Assembly (NCBI RefSeq): GCF_002099425.1
Contig: NW_018343972.1
Location: 4,136,001-4,200,000, forward strand
Source: Phascolarctos cinereus
Taxonomy: Eukaryota; Chordata; Mammalia; Diprotodontia; Phascolarctidae
Direction of reading: 5' to 3'
DNA: 64,000 nucleotides
The translations under genes and the position numbers were made by a program. Position 1 is the stretch's first letter; every line of letters begins with the position of its first letter. The notes under the pieces are model-generated. The model made no database searches, was not told the origin of the DNA, and was given only the letters and a program-made list of their open reading frames with translations. Shown in pieces: positions 21,846 through 33,465 of the stretch.

Positions 21846-22960
21846 GTGTTAAAGAATCCCCTAGTAAGATAAGGATCAAGGGAGGCATAAACCAGGGAGA
21901 CATATATTCACCCAAAGTATTCACCAGCAATGGAGGAAATCAAGCCTACAGGTCAGAAAAAAGATTCTCTCTGTATAGTGAGTTCCTACAGACACACTTG
22001 TTTGTGAATGACAATGTGTTGATTGCACCAAGGCTCAAGACAGTACAGAGCTTCCTGGAAGTAATCTGTATTCATTGAAAAGAATTAGGTTTAACCATCT
22101 ATCTACACAGGCAAATTCAAATGGATTAAAAATGTCTATTGCTCAGAATTCAACACCCACTTGAATGAACGTCCTTTAAAACAAATAGAAATACATTTCT
22201 GCAACCACTGTGTTGACTTAGAAAACTATAAATCAACATTATCTATGTTGAATTGTATTTTAATTTTGATAAACATTTTCCAATTATATACTGATCTGGT
22301 TTGAGCCACATGTCAGAGTTTTGTAGCTCACTGGCTGGGTGGGGGAAATGAGTTTAACACCTCTGCTTTAGAACTTGATCAATGATACCCTTCTCTGAGA
22401 CAGACAATACAGATAGATAATGAGCTTAAAAAGGAAGAGAAGAGCAGGATGAACTACTTGAGAAAACTGATAAACATTTATGTTGTTCCCAAATTTCTCA
22501 CAATACCAAAGGTCTACCTTTTTCCATACAAAAAAAAAATTACCATTATTATTATATGGCACTGAGACCTGATGCATTGGTGCCTCTGAAAAACTAAGCA
22601 CCGAGAGGGCAATGGTGGAAAGACCTATGTACACACCATATAATCAATGAAGTTATCTAGATAAAGACAGGAGTAAAGCACATCATCAAAGAATTGTATA
22701 TCAGAAAAAGAAGTTGGGCCAGTCACATTGAAAGAATGAGGTATGATGAGTGGACAGCAGAATGTTCCACTGATATCCTATGATGTCAGGAGAAAGGAAA
22801 GAAGACCTGCAGTATGATGGATAGACCCTCTGTGATGAATTTTCAGGAACACATGAATGGTTTGTTGTCTATACCATGTAAAGGAACTCCCAAACTTATA
22901 AGATCCCAGATCCATTATTATATTTGCCCATTCTTTCTAATACAATGTTAATTAAGCTAG
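21846..22960 (+). mobile_element. RTE-like LINE remnant, split by a hAT element
   Basis: Translations in changing frames recall an RTE-type ORF: GINQGDIYSPKVF and FVNDNVLIAPRLK (reverse transcriptase, 21870-22060), then TGVKHIIKELYIRKRSWA and SHIERMRYDEWTAE (C-terminal region, 22664-22760). The FADD-type catalytic motif reads FVND here. Many stops make it non-functional. It differs from the BovB-like RTE at 46496. The exact clade (RTE or RTE-X) is uncertain. Confidence 0.65.
22168..22371 (-). mobile_element. hAT-type miniature element
   Basis: Ends with GAGTTTAACACCTCTG, the reverse of a CAGAGGTGTTAAACTC end typical of hAT elements. The left side (AACAAATAGAAATA) fits the other end in worn form. 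The interior ATTTTGATAAACATTTTCC is shared with 39200-39330. It interrupts the RTE-like LINE. Confidence 0.65.
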
Positions 22961-24070
22961 AACGGTAGACGTGAAATGGTGAAGGAACAATACCATACAC
23001 TTATCCATGTACCCACATCTCTTTCTACCATGTCATCCCTTTCTGATCACATGAAGCCCATGATATGAAGCAAAGGGCTTAGACATTCCACCAAAGTGAT
23101 CATAGCAGGAGATAGTGGCATTTACAATGTTCATCCTATCTGCACAATCAAGTGTGCATCTGCATGGTTAAACCATGTCTAGGAGGATTACTAGTGGCAG
23201 AAGGGAATGCATTCTGGAAGGAGAAGAGACATAGATGAAAAGCAGACCTGTGTCTGTAAATGGCCCTGTGCAGCTGTCTCATCCTTCAGTTCTTTCGGGA
23301 AGCCCAACCACAGAATGAAAGGTCCCGGACAATTGAGAAAATGGAGGGTAGGAGTGTCCCTGTTGTCAATTCAATGGTTCCTCCTTCCTCGCCTTGCAGT
23401 GGTCAGGCAATGAGGCTCTCTCACTTTTCAGGTTCTCAGGTCTTGGTCTCCTATAACAACCTTGTTCTGTCCTTTCTCCCTCCAGGGTGGAATTCTCAGG
23501 CTGTCTAGAGTCAAGACCAAAAAGACTAATAGCTGAAGGTCATTGGCTTGCTGATGGTGCAACCCGCTGTTATACCATCTTCTGTCCCATACTCAGACAA
23601 TTACCACATATCAATGAAGATACTGAAAGATTTCATGAGCTTTCTGCTGTTCCCAACCCCATACCCCAATGGCAAGTCTTTGATGGGAGGGGCTTAGCAT
23701 GCTGGGTCCATATTGTGTCTGCAGGAAGAGATTGTCCTTCCCTGCCATAACTCTACCTGTCTATCAGTTAATATGACAACACATTGCAATAGGCCATGAG
23801 CACTTGGTTTAGCTGAGCATTACAGACAGCATGGACAGAAGTGAGGCCCCATATAGGTCATGTAAGAAAAGTCCTTGTAAGAAATCAATGATGAGTATAG
23901 ATAAAATTTTGTGACAGACTCTCCCAAAACACCCAGTTGTTTCTCTGTCACTCCCCAAGCTCCCTATAGTCTAGCTAATCTTTCCCTTCCCCATCCAGTC
24001 TGTGCCAAAACTAGTGTGTTGGGGGAGGGAGGAAGTACAGTAAGGGTCAGGGTAATGAAGATGTATAAGA
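22961..24070. other. Unassigned stretch
   Basis: No family recognised. 23200-23750 looks richer in G+C and has overlapping 68-87 codon open frames without a domain I know. A decayed gene or an unknown repeat cannot be ruled out. Confidence 0.4.
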
Positions 24071-24072
24071 AC

Positions 24073-24265
24073 TCATAGGATTATAGATTTAGAATTCTGT
24101 GGTCCTAAGAGGTATTGAACTCAGCCTCCTCAGTCTGTAGATGGGGAAACAAGCCTAAAGTCATTTAGTGATTTGCTTAATGTCACAAAAATAGCCTAGC
24201 CTAAATTTGAACTCAGGGCAACTGACTCCAAATCCAGCATTGTTTCCATGACAGCACACTGTCTA
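24073..24265 (-). mobile_element. THER1-type SINE
   Basis: ATAGGATTATAGATTTAGAA tail, TAGATGGGGAAACAAGCC, AAATTTGAACTCAGGGC and ACTCCAAATCCAGCATT. Confidence 0.78.
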
Positions 24266-26470
24266 AGGAATAAGGAACAGAACTTTTGCAGAAATCTATC
24301 AATTTTTATAGACCCTGCTATTCCCTATTTTTGTTTGTGTTTCTTTAAAGAAATTGCCTATAGCTATTTGAGATGCTTCTCTTTTGTCTTTATATTTCCC
24401 TTGTCCCTTCTTCCTCCTCCCGCTCCTACTTCAATGTTCTTTTTCAGCTTCAGACATCAGTATGTGGGCTTTCCACAACTGTTTTTTGGAAGCTTAGGTT
24501 GTCACAAAAGAAAATGAGAAGACATTGCTTGGTAGATATCTGCCCTATCCCAAAGAACTGTGAAACCATCTGGCAGGCAGTAAACAGATTCATACCATTA
24601 ACTGACTGAAATCAGGAATCCTTGCAATTAGTAATTCATTTTATCTCCTAAAAACATGGTGAAAATGATAATCAATAGAAAGAAAAAAAAATGGATAGCA
24701 TTAGCAAAGTGCCCAGAAATCCCTGGAAGTATACTGTCACAGTAGTTCCTATGCAAGCTATGCAATCACTCAGATTAGAAATCCAATCAATGTCAGATTA
24801 TCTTGTAGTTTATAGATCCTATCTGGTTTCATAAATGGGAGTACACTGATCATAAATTCCACACTGTCTTCCCTTAATGACCTTAATGGGCTGCCATTAT
24901 TTTACTGTGCTGTCTTTCAAAAAAACTCCATCTGGTATTCATAAATATATCCAAGGGAGGCTGGACTTTGACAGTAATAAATTTAATCCAACAATAGCTT
25001 TAATTTAAGTAAGAGCTGGAACTTCTCTGGTGGAGAGGTTTTCCACAAACCATTAGACAGTTTAACACAGTAAAAAGAATGAACCCAAGGATGTCTGCTA
25101 GTCCTGAATTTCAATCAAAGATTCACCCAACTATCTAATGAAGATGATTCATTCAAGGCTTTCTAGCCTATAGCCTAGCTGATGTTTGACCCCTAGAGCC
25201 CTAATGAAAGCCTGATGGTGATTATCCCAGAAGTAATGCTTTAAATTTAAAAATTAGGGGAAAAAATACGCATAGTCATAACTCTGACTAGATTGGAGTG
25301 ACTAGCACATATTTCCTCCTAGAAGAGGTTCTCTGACTAAACTCCTTCATCCGGCCCCAGGTCACCTTCAAATCAAGGATTCTTTTGCTGACTTGACCTA
25401 TGTTCTTGGTTCAGTAAGAGCCTTGGTGCATAGCTACACCAAGTCACAATGTCTGAATTACATCACTAGGGTTAGGGACTCATGCAATATAGGATGCCCG
25501 GAAGCACTGGCAATGATAGCACTCACTAGTATCCCCAACCGTCCTTTCCCACCCCCAACAGAATTAGACCTATTTTCTAAAATTCCAGATTATGACTATG
25601 TAGATAGGCAACCTCTCAATTTCTAGCTCTAAGTGTTCTTCATCTGGTTTCTTCTTAGGGCTCTACGATATTATAGATGCCTTCCAGGCACAAAACTTGC
25701 CTGATTTAATTTGGACATTCAAATATACTTTATTGAGGTACCATGATTAAGAATTAACTAATCTGAACTATGATAATGTCCTTTGATTTTACAATGATAT
25801 ACTATTATAACTACTTTACTTTCTCATTTCTTGTAGGACTTGGGTTTCAATAACCACATTATTAACAATTAATGGTCAGATTTAAGATGGGATACTGGAA
25901 TTTTAATAAAAGGCTTTACAGGAAAGGTCAATGAACTATAAAGAATCAATCATTCATAAGTAGCCTTTGGTTCTCACTGCAATATTTATGAATGATAAAA
26001 CTATTTTGACAAGGCAAAGTTCAATATGGAGGCCACTTGTGACAACATGCTATGGTTTCATAACAAACAGTATGTATAATTACAAGCAAAACCACAGAAA
26101 GTCCACTCTGTTACATAACTCTTTGAGAAATAAAGTCATCTGATGTGGTTGTACACATGCAGATGTACACACACATACAGCTATAAGAAAGAATAATAAG
26201 CCAGAGTCACAGTCAGATTAGACAGTCACATGTACCTTCCAATAAATGTATGAAATGTATCTATTCTTAGGCTTTCTCAGATTGTGTTCTTAAGAGTATG
26301 GACATGGAATTCACACTGTGATTCTCCTCGAATCCTACTACCCTCTAGGATAGACCCTGGCTTCAAGTACCTCATAAACCAAAAGAAAGGTGTTTTTTTT
26401 TTTTTAAAGTGAGGGATCAGGGGTCAAGGGTATAAAACATGGGGATTACTGAGATGAAATGGGAATGCTG
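24266..26470. other. Repeat-poor island, 2.2 kb
   Basis: The longest stretch without a recognised transposon. It has no long open frame, splice-bounded exon or simple repeat beyond short A/T runs (26393-26405). An AT-rich segment at 25860-26100 is the part I would compare between species first. Confidence 0.4.
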
Positions 26471-26800
26471 AATTATGGCTAGCAGTTGGTGTTTCAGGAG
26501 AGATGTCATCCCTCTACTCAATAAACTCCAGTGGATTCCTATTGCCTCCAGAAACAAAAAAAAAATGCTCTGTTTGACATTCAAAGCCCTTCACAACCTA
26601 GCCCCCTGTTATCCTTTCAGTCTTCTTACATTTTATTCCACAAAATACAGTCTTTGATTCAGCGACATTGGCGTCTTTTTTTTTTCTATGAACAAGACAC
26701 TCCATCTCTCAGCTCCAGGCATTTCTTGTAGCGGTCTTACATGCCTGGAATGCTCTCCCTCCTCTACTCCAACTGCTAACCTCCATGGCTTCCTTCAAAT

Positions 26801-26942
26801 CAGGCCTGTACAACCTGTGGCATACCAAAGGATTTTGGGTGGTCCACAAAAAAATGTAAACATCCTCTCCCTTTTTCTTGAGCCTCCTGAAATCCTTTGG
26901 CCTGCCACAAGTGACCCACAGGCCACAGGTTATACAGGTCTG
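26801..26942. mobile_element. hAT-type miniature element in the L2
   Basis: 142 bp with inverted ends CAGGCCTGTACAACCTGTGG and the reverse CAGACCTGTATAACCTGTGG. Flanked by CTTCAAAT (26793-26800) and CTTTAAGT (26943-26950), a probable 8-bp target duplication of an L2 CTTCAAGT site. No transposase, so it moved in trans. Confidence 0.85.
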
Positions 26943-27042
26943 CTTTAAGTCCCAGCTAAAATCCCACTTTTTTACAGGAACATTATCCTAACTACTCTTA
27001 ATTCCAGTGTTTTCCCTCTTTTAATTATTTCCTATTTATCAT

Positions 27043-27120
27043 ATATATGTGTGTGTGTGTACATATATGTATATATGCATAATACACACACATACACACA
27101 CACACAAACATACATGTATA
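27043..27120. repeat. (TG)/(TA)/(CA)n microsatellite
   Basis: Lies at a normally AT-rich part of the L2 3' UTR. Confidence 0.93.
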
Positions 27121-27279
27121 TCTTATTTTGTATATATTTGTTTGCCTGTTTTCTTCCCCCTTAGCTTTTGAGCTCTTTGAGAACAGGATTTTTTTCTTCT
27201 TCTTCTTTTTGTATCCCCAGCACTTAGCACAACTCCTGGTACATAGTAGGCTCTTAAGAAATGTTTAATGATTGATTAG

Positions 27280-27640
27280 ATTATTATTCACCCTATTTTT
27301 TTCTTTAACATGTACAAATAAATACTTCAATCTACTTGTAGAATATAATACATAAGTTTATATAACATATATAATATATAAGTTTAATACTGTCAGGACT
27401 GATCAGAAAAGGAAAAATAAATTTCAACAGGATACAAGTTTGGTAGTAAAAGGAAGTTTCCATGTTAATGCTTTTATCCTAGGCTTTCTCAAGGTGCTCA
27501 CATTGCTGTTATGGGTCAGAGATACAAAGAATTTATATGTATGGCTTTCTATCTGCATAGTAAAAACTGTTTTTTATCCTGTCAAATGAACATAGTTTTT
27601 TTTTGATGGGGGTTGATCTACGCATAAATTGATAGATAAA
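27280..27640. other. Unassigned AT-rich stretch
   Basis: Nothing recognised beyond TATA-type words near 27355-27385. Confidence 0.45.
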
Positions 27641-27644
27641 TAGC

Positions 27645-27725
27645 TAGATGTGTGTATGTAGACATGTAGATATACATATGTGTATATATAGATATACATG
27701 TGTATACACATGCACACACATGCAT
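27645..27725. repeat. (TGTA)/(TACA)n microsatellite
   Basis: Imperfect TG/TA/CA tetranucleotide tract. Confidence 0.93.
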
Positions 27726-27726
27726 A

Positions 27727-27858
27727 TCATCATCATCATTGCTTACATTTATATAGTACTTACTGAGCAGCCAGACGCTGCTCAGCACTTTGTAAATATT
27801 ATTTCATTTGATACTCACAACGACTCTGGGAGCTTGGTACTATTGTCATCCCTGCACA
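27727..27858 (-). mobile_element. MIR SINE 3' half, minus strand
   Basis: CTCAGCACTTTGTAAATATT, ATTTGATACTCACAACGACT and CTGGGAGCTTGGTACTATTG. Confidence 0.8.
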
Positions 27859-27883
27859 TATATACATATGCCTATATGCATAT

Positions 27884-28115
27884 AGGGCAGCTAAGCTGGA
27901 GTACTGGACCTGCAGTCAGGAAGACTCATCTTCTTAAGTTCAAATCTGACCTGAGATACTTACTAGCTGTGTGACTATGGACAAGTCACTTAACCCTGTT
28001 TTCCTCAGTTTTGTCATCTACAAAATGAGCTGGCGAAGGAAACGGCAAATCCCTCTAATATTTCTGCCAAGAAAACCTTAAATGGAGTCACAGTCAGAAC
28101 TGAACAATGACTGGG
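27884..28115 (+). mobile_element. MAR1 SINE
   Basis: Head GGGCAGCTAAGCTGGAGTAC, TTAGCTGTGTGAC-type box, AAATGAGCTGGCGAAGG and the tail GTCACAGTCAGAACTGAAC. CATATATACATAT-like flanks on both sides suggest a target duplication, but the area is simple-sequence rich. Confidence 0.92.
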
Positions 28116-28121
28116 CAACAT

Positions 28122-29095
28122 ATACATATAACACAAAGACATCCCCCCACACCCAGAATAATTCCCTAATCATCTTGCTGACCTTATAGGATGTTGATCC
28201 TTTCTTTGAGACTTTGAATATGTATCTTCCTATGGAAGGTACAGCTATGTCCAATGACATCCTCCTGAGAGGACTGGGGGACATCCACTGTGCATGTTCT
28301 TTGCCACCTCTTTGAGGGTAAGGCCATATATTTTCATCATTTGGGGATGAATTAATTGGCTTGGGCTGTTGTGGGTTGGAGTCATCCCTCTGTGTTAGAC
28401 CTCAGAGGCTTAGCAACATCAGGGGGTCAGATGAAGAGTCAGGCCATTTTGTGAAAGATCTTGAAATTGCTGAGCATAGGCCAGAGGAGGATATTGCTAG
28501 GATTGAACCTGGGGCCTGGAGGCAGGAAGGAACCTGTGCCTTCACACAGCTTCAACTCCAAGAGCCCCTTATAGCAGCCTTGGTGAATAACTATGTACAT
28601 CTCAGTTACACGTGTTCTCACCCACATGGCTCAAGGAGAGAATTACTGGACCCAAAGTTCCTTGCTTTACTCATAGAAAAGCAGGACTGTAATCTCTCTG
28701 TGAAAGAAATGACAAACATAGAAAGGGAAACCATGCATCTAAGTAGTGCTAGTTCCTGATTCATGGAGAAGTATTAAGAGTTTATGAATCTCTAACCTTT
28801 CAGATGAGTGAGTGACAAGAATTCCTAAAATGACTATGTATTAATCATATGACCCCAGAGATGAAATAGCATTCTGTAAGGATAAGAGCCATGACATAGA
28901 GGAGCAAGATATTTTATCTTTTCCCTGTAGGGATGGAGATGGACAGGAAGCTATCTCTTTAGGAACCCCGAGGTCCTCCCTCTTTTGGGGAAGGAAGGGA
29001 AAACTACAGGTGATTCTATAAATCTACATAGGAGGGTTAAATAGGTCCTTGAGAGAAATAAGAGAAGGTGAGAGAAAAACTGTGAGGGTACCCTG
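28122..29095. other. Unassigned stretch with a 132-codon open frame
   Basis: 28361-28759 (plus) is open for 132 codons. The translation shows no domain, signal peptide or membrane segment that I recognise, and no neighbouring exon supports it. I do not annotate it as a gene. Confidence 0.4.
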
Positions 29096-29927
29096 ACCAC
29101 CTGTTTTTTTTTCTTTCTTTCATGGAAAGAAAGGTTCCTTATTTCTACAATTCTGTTTTGTTTTTTTTAATCTGCTAAGGTAAATATTATTTTCCCTTAT
29201 TCCTTTCCCCTACATACTCATCCTGATCTTCCTGAACCCTATTCCTCCATAGTCCATATCCTCCTTTGTTCTCCCATTCCAGTGTATCCTCTGAAATTCC
29301 TTCCTTTTTTGTTAAACTCATCCTTAAGATCTCTTCCTCTTTCCATTTTCTGATGTTCATAAAAACCTGGCTATTTCCAACAAGCTACTATATCACTGAC
29401 TACTCCCCCTAAGTGTGAATCATTCCTTTGTTCATCCCCACCCTGCCCCCCAACATATCCAGGAGAAAAGGCTGGGCCACTCACTGTTCCTCACTGTCGT
29501 TTCCAGACCCTCCCTTGACTACCAACAATCTACAACATCTGCCCTTTCCAGGTTCACACCATCCTCCTATAGTGATCCTGATCCTCATTGCCATAATGTC
29601 CTCATGTCCAGATCACTCATGCTTCTTATTTTATCACTTCATTAGATTTTTCAATCAATAAATATTTATTTCCTCTTTCTCTCTCCTCAATTCAAAAAGC
29701 AGAGAAAATCCTTGTCTCAAATAAACACGGTCAAGCATTGTCCATCTCCAAAAATGTATACCTCATATGCACTTTGAAAACAATACCTCTCTTTCAGGAT
29801 GCAGGTAACACAGATCATCACCAGTCCTCAGCCCTTTCGAATCATTGTTGATCATTGCATTAATAGGAGACCTTAGGTATTTCAAAGTTGAAAGCTGTCT
29901 GTCATTACAACGTTGTTTTTGATACAT
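29096..29927. other. Pyrimidine-rich unassigned block
   Basis: Long C/T-rich strand. The translation around 29352-29400 (FIKTWLFPTSYYITDYS) faintly recalls the TETWL motif of a LINE endonuclease, so an old L2/CR1 5' piece is possible. I could not confirm a family. Confidence 0.25.
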
Positions 29928-30112
29928 ACGTTTGTGTGTATGTATGTATATATGTATACATATGTGTGTAAGTGTATATATACATGCACATACACATATA
30001 CATATATGGATAGATAAATAAATGTGTGTATAATAGATATAGATGTATATATATATATATATACATATATATACATACATGTATGTATAATAGATATAGA
30101 TATATGTGTGCA
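29928..30112. repeat. (TATG)/(TA)n microsatellite
   Basis: Long compound TA/TG/CA tract lying at the L1 fragment's edge. Confidence 0.95.
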
Positions 30113-30590
30113 TAGTTGTTGCTGTTGACTGTTCATTTTACCCTCTATCAAATCAGAGAAGTCTTCCTGGTTTTCTTAGAACTCAATACTTTGGTCATCT
30201 CATAGCACAATATTATTCTACTTCATTCATATAACATAATTTCTTCAGCTATTCCTAATCAATGGTACTCCTTAGTTTCTGTTTCTTCATCACTACAAAA
30301 AAAATTGCTATAAATATTTTTTATGAATATGGGTCATTTTTCTATTCCTTTGGCCTTTTTACAACATAGATCTATTAGAGGTATTGCTGATATAAGAAGT
30401 ATGCCTGATTTAGTGATTTTGAGGGGATAGTTCCAAATGGCTTTCCATAATGGCTAGACCAATAGGGCCTTGTTTTTGTTTTTTCCAGAGCCCCTTCAGC
30501 ATTAATCCTTTCTTGTCATCTTTGTCAATTTGATAAGCATGAGATGGCACCTCAGAATTGCTTTATTCATTTCTCTAATTATTTTTCATT
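30113..30590 (-). mobile_element. L1 late ORF2/3' region, minus strand
   Basis: On the minus strand it follows the same order as the L1 ends at 42527 and 51700: GCCATCTCATGCTTATCAAA, GGAAAGCCATTTGGAACTA and ATATTTATAGCAATTTTTTT. More diverged than those copies. Confidence 0.8.
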
Positions 30591-31140
30591 TCTTTCTCAA
30601 GGAATTCAATACCTACCTAGCTCATTGTCTTTCTTTCCATGTCAACTCTCATCCTTGTACTCAGTAACTTCAATAAGCATATTTATGCCACTTCAAACAG
30701 TTTGGTCCATTAGTTGTTCAACCCCCCTAATTCCCAAGACCTACATTTTTACCCTATGTCAGCAACTCACAGGGATAGTCATAAGATACATCTCAACACT
30801 ATCCACAATTACCTCCATGATCTCGAACTCTGAAGTTCCAATTTCTAATAATAATTTCCTTTTCTTTCATCTCTCATTCTTCCTCACCCTTTTAAACCTG
30901 TCAATCCATCCCTTCTGCTGGGTCTCTACTTTCATCTCTTCAGAGTCATAACTACAGTTTTTGAGCTCAATCTTACTATCTAATATCTTACATATGTGAA
31001 TCACACGACCCCTTATTCTACTTATATTCATGCCTAACCTGTATTCAATCATGGGTCGCTCACACCATAACTTCCTCCACCACTCTCTCCATTCTATTAC
31101 AATAAGTGCTACTTGAGGAAGTCTTACCAATTAGAACTAT
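30591..31140. other. Unassigned stretch
   Basis: C/T-rich plus strand with a 135-codon frame (30544-30951) that starts inside the L1 fragment. It may be an old LINE segment, but I cannot place it. Confidence 0.35.
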
Positions 31141-31142
31141 TG

Positions 31143-31982
31143 AATAGTAGGTAGTGGGATCCCTATCACTGGAAGTTTTCAACCAAAAAGGGAGTGACTA
31201 CTTGTCAGGCATTGTGAGATCTGAAATTGTCCAATACACAAGAAAAACAAAACAAAAGAAAACACTGAGGCAGAGCTCCAAAACAATAGCACTTTATTAG
31301 AGTCCATGGTCCCCTCTAATGAAGTAGACCTCAGATCCTCCTCAGGATCTGAGATGCATCCTTTCTCTAGGACTTTACTTTTATAAGGTTTGATGACCAA
31401 ACATGCAAAAGAGGCATGGCAAAATATGGAATCTCATTGGTTGATAGATCTTGACTTTGACTCTCTAGGAGAGCCAGAAATAATGCATCAGCACCACGGT
31501 CACAACATTGACAAGGCAAGGGTCATCTCAGCTGACTAAGTGGTCATAAATATTCACCTACTCACGCTGGAGAAGAGAGGGTGGTCCAGATGTCAAAACA
31601 AAACAAAACAAAAAACCTGGGGGACTTTTCATATTATACCAAAGTCTCCCACCCATGCTAGGCTTGGACATGTAATTTGAGCAAAACAGGATAGAGATAC
31701 CTTTGTCAGCATTCTTGTGGTTGCACAAGTGAGTTTCATAACTGGTAAACAAGTGGTGAATGTTGGATTAAAGTTTGAGGCCTATGAAAAAGGACTACTA
31801 AAAGAACCTATCTTATCTAATTAACCTTATGTAAAATATCAAACTGATTAATACTGATTGGAATAGAATAGGGGTCCAAATGAATCATTTCTCACAGTAT
31901 ACTGTAGAAAAGAATTCTTGTTGAGGTATGTACTGGACTACATGGCCTTTCAGTTCCCTTCCAACTCTGAGATTCTATGACA
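31143..31982 (+). mobile_element. CR1/L3 3' end, split by a solo LTR
   Basis: 31143-31212 has CACTGGAAGTTTTCAACC and GACTACTTGTCAGG. 31897-31982 resumes with GTATACTGTAG and ends TTCCCTTCCAACTCTGAGAT, TCTATGAC. The two parts are collinear. Confidence 0.85.
31213..31896 (-). mobile_element. Solo LTR of an endogenous retrovirus (fossil), minus strand
   Basis: 684 bp with matching termini: TGTGAGA and TCTCACA in either reading. Flanked by GCAT (31209-31212) and GTAT (31897-31900), a likely 4-bp duplication, which is common in gamma-type (ERV1) elements. On the minus strand a TATAAAAG box (31378-31385) is followed about 80 bases on by AATAAA (31293-31298). No internal region is present. Younger than the L3 it splits. 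Confidence 0.88.
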
Positions 31983-32084
31983 TCTATAATTATGCCAACT
32001 GGATCCACTAGAAATTCATGCCATTTAATTCCATCTGGATTCTCATAACACTTAGTTTATGTTCTATTACTTTCCTAAAAGGGC

Positions 32085-32185
32085 TGTTTCAGAGGCTAGA
32101 CTACTTGTTATAGGGGATTCATGTTCTAGTACAGAATGGACTCCATGACCTCTGAGATCTTTTGCTGTTCTGAGATACAGTAATT
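32085..32185 (+). mobile_element. CR1/L3 3' end
   Basis: TTCAGAGGCTAGACTACTTG, GGGGATTCATGTTCTAGTAC and ATGGACTCCATGACCTCTGA. Confidence 0.75.
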
Positions 32186-32235
32186 TTGTATTATAGCTGT
32201 TAGATAACTGGCATTATTTTATTAATACAATTGTA

Positions 32236-32425
32236 GGAGCAGTCCTAAGATACAGAGCTTGGTATTTGGAGTCAGAAGACCTGGGTTCAAATTCTACTTT
32301 TGACATTTACTATCTCCATAAACTCGGTCAGGTCACTTAATTTATCTCAGTTATAAAATAAAGAGGTTGTACTTGATTACCTTTAGGACACCCTCCTGGT
32401 TTAAATTCCATGAGCCAACTATAAA
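32236..32425 (+). mobile_element. THER1-type SINE
   Basis: GTATTTGGAGTCAGAAGACC, TGGGTTCAAATTCTACTTTT and CCTCCTGGTTTAAATTCCAT. Confidence 0.8.
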
Positions 32426-32544
32426 GGTAATTTAATTTCCAAGAGACAGAGTTCAACTAATTCTTTAAAGTTTATGAACCATTTTCCACACGACAATTTA
32501 GACAAAAATAACACAAATGTAAAGATTTATGTTCCTATTCTAGT

Positions 32545-32775
32545 AGTGTATGAATATTTGCAAGGCACTTAGCTTCTTTTAGTTTCCTTATCTGTAAAAC
32601 GGGAATATAAATATTGTGTCTGATGGTGCCACCAATTCTGTGTATCTTCTATGACTCAATTTACTCATTTGCCAAATGAGTAGAATGAGACCTGTTGTGG
32701 AACTGTTGTGAAAATTAAATGAGATGCCAGAAGGACAAGTCTTGTGAAAAGTACAAAATGCAACATGATTGCATA
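32545..32775 (+). mobile_element. MIR-type SINE pieces
   Basis: TAGTTTCCTTATCTGTAAAA and, separately, TTGTGAAAATTAAATGAGAT with the following MIR end. Possibly two overlapping copies. Confidence 0.65.
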
Positions 32776-32779
32776 AGCA

Positions 32780-33464
32780 AAGAATTACACACCATAATTA
32801 CTTGTATAAAAACTGTGTACTCTCTGAGTTCCATAGTTTGGATAATAGCTTCCTGATTTCCATGCACATGCCTTTAATTCCTGTTCTGCACCAAAGGAAA
32901 TAGGTAAAGTCAGCCACACTTCTTGGAGAAAGCTTGATTCCATCTATGTCTAATTATTGGGCTTAGAGCTTCTCTAATCTTTTGTTTGAGTTTGACATTT
33001 TGCTGGGGAGCCTGTGACCATTTTTTTTTTTTGAACACAAGTCAGTTAAGTTTAGTCTTACTCTCAGCATCTTGAAGCAGCAGAATTCAGGACACCAACC
33101 TTCAAAGTTCCCTTCCAGACACTATACCCCTTTCCTTCTCACTTGGAATTCATAACATCTTTGGCATTTATAAGGCATCTTTGGTAATCAACAAGAAAAG
33201 GAAAGAATTTAAAGGGCCACAAGGAATTATTCTAAGAAGGTTGGAAATGTAATTTCCTGGGACCCCATTGAGAGCCACATTTGTAAACTCTGCTCTGACA
33301 AAAGCTCAGTGTAGCTATTATAATGCTTGAATCTTAATCCTCCGTGGGGTTTTCTATTCTACTGAATTTAAATTTGATTACACTCCAGAGATTTCAAGTC
33401 ATTAAAGCTGCATGAAAAGAAGTCCAGCTCTTGCACACATGTGCACACAGACTCTATCACCAAA
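32780..33464. other. Unassigned stretch
   Basis: No family recognised. There is a T-run at 33021-33033. Confidence 0.45.
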
Positions 33465-33465
33465 G

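Larger units (their letters stand above)
26475..27275 (+). mobile_element. L2 LINE, ORF2 end plus 3' UTR
   Basis: The longest plus-strand L2 here. It starts in the ORF2 C-terminus: RDVIPLLNKLQWIPIASRNK and LTFKALHNLAPCY (26494-26617), the L2 counterpart of LHWLPV and FKALHGLAPPY. It continues through TGCCTGGAATGCTCTCCCTC, ATCCCACTTTTTTACAGG, a TA/CA microsatellite and the end TGAGCTCTTTGAGAACAGG, AAATGTTTAATGATTGATT. A hAT element is inserted. No intact ORF. Confidence 0.9.

Noticed and set aside
29763-30151. 89-116 codon Tyr/Ile/His-rich frames on the minus strand
   Set aside because: They come from the TATG/TA microsatellite and the end of an L1 fragment.
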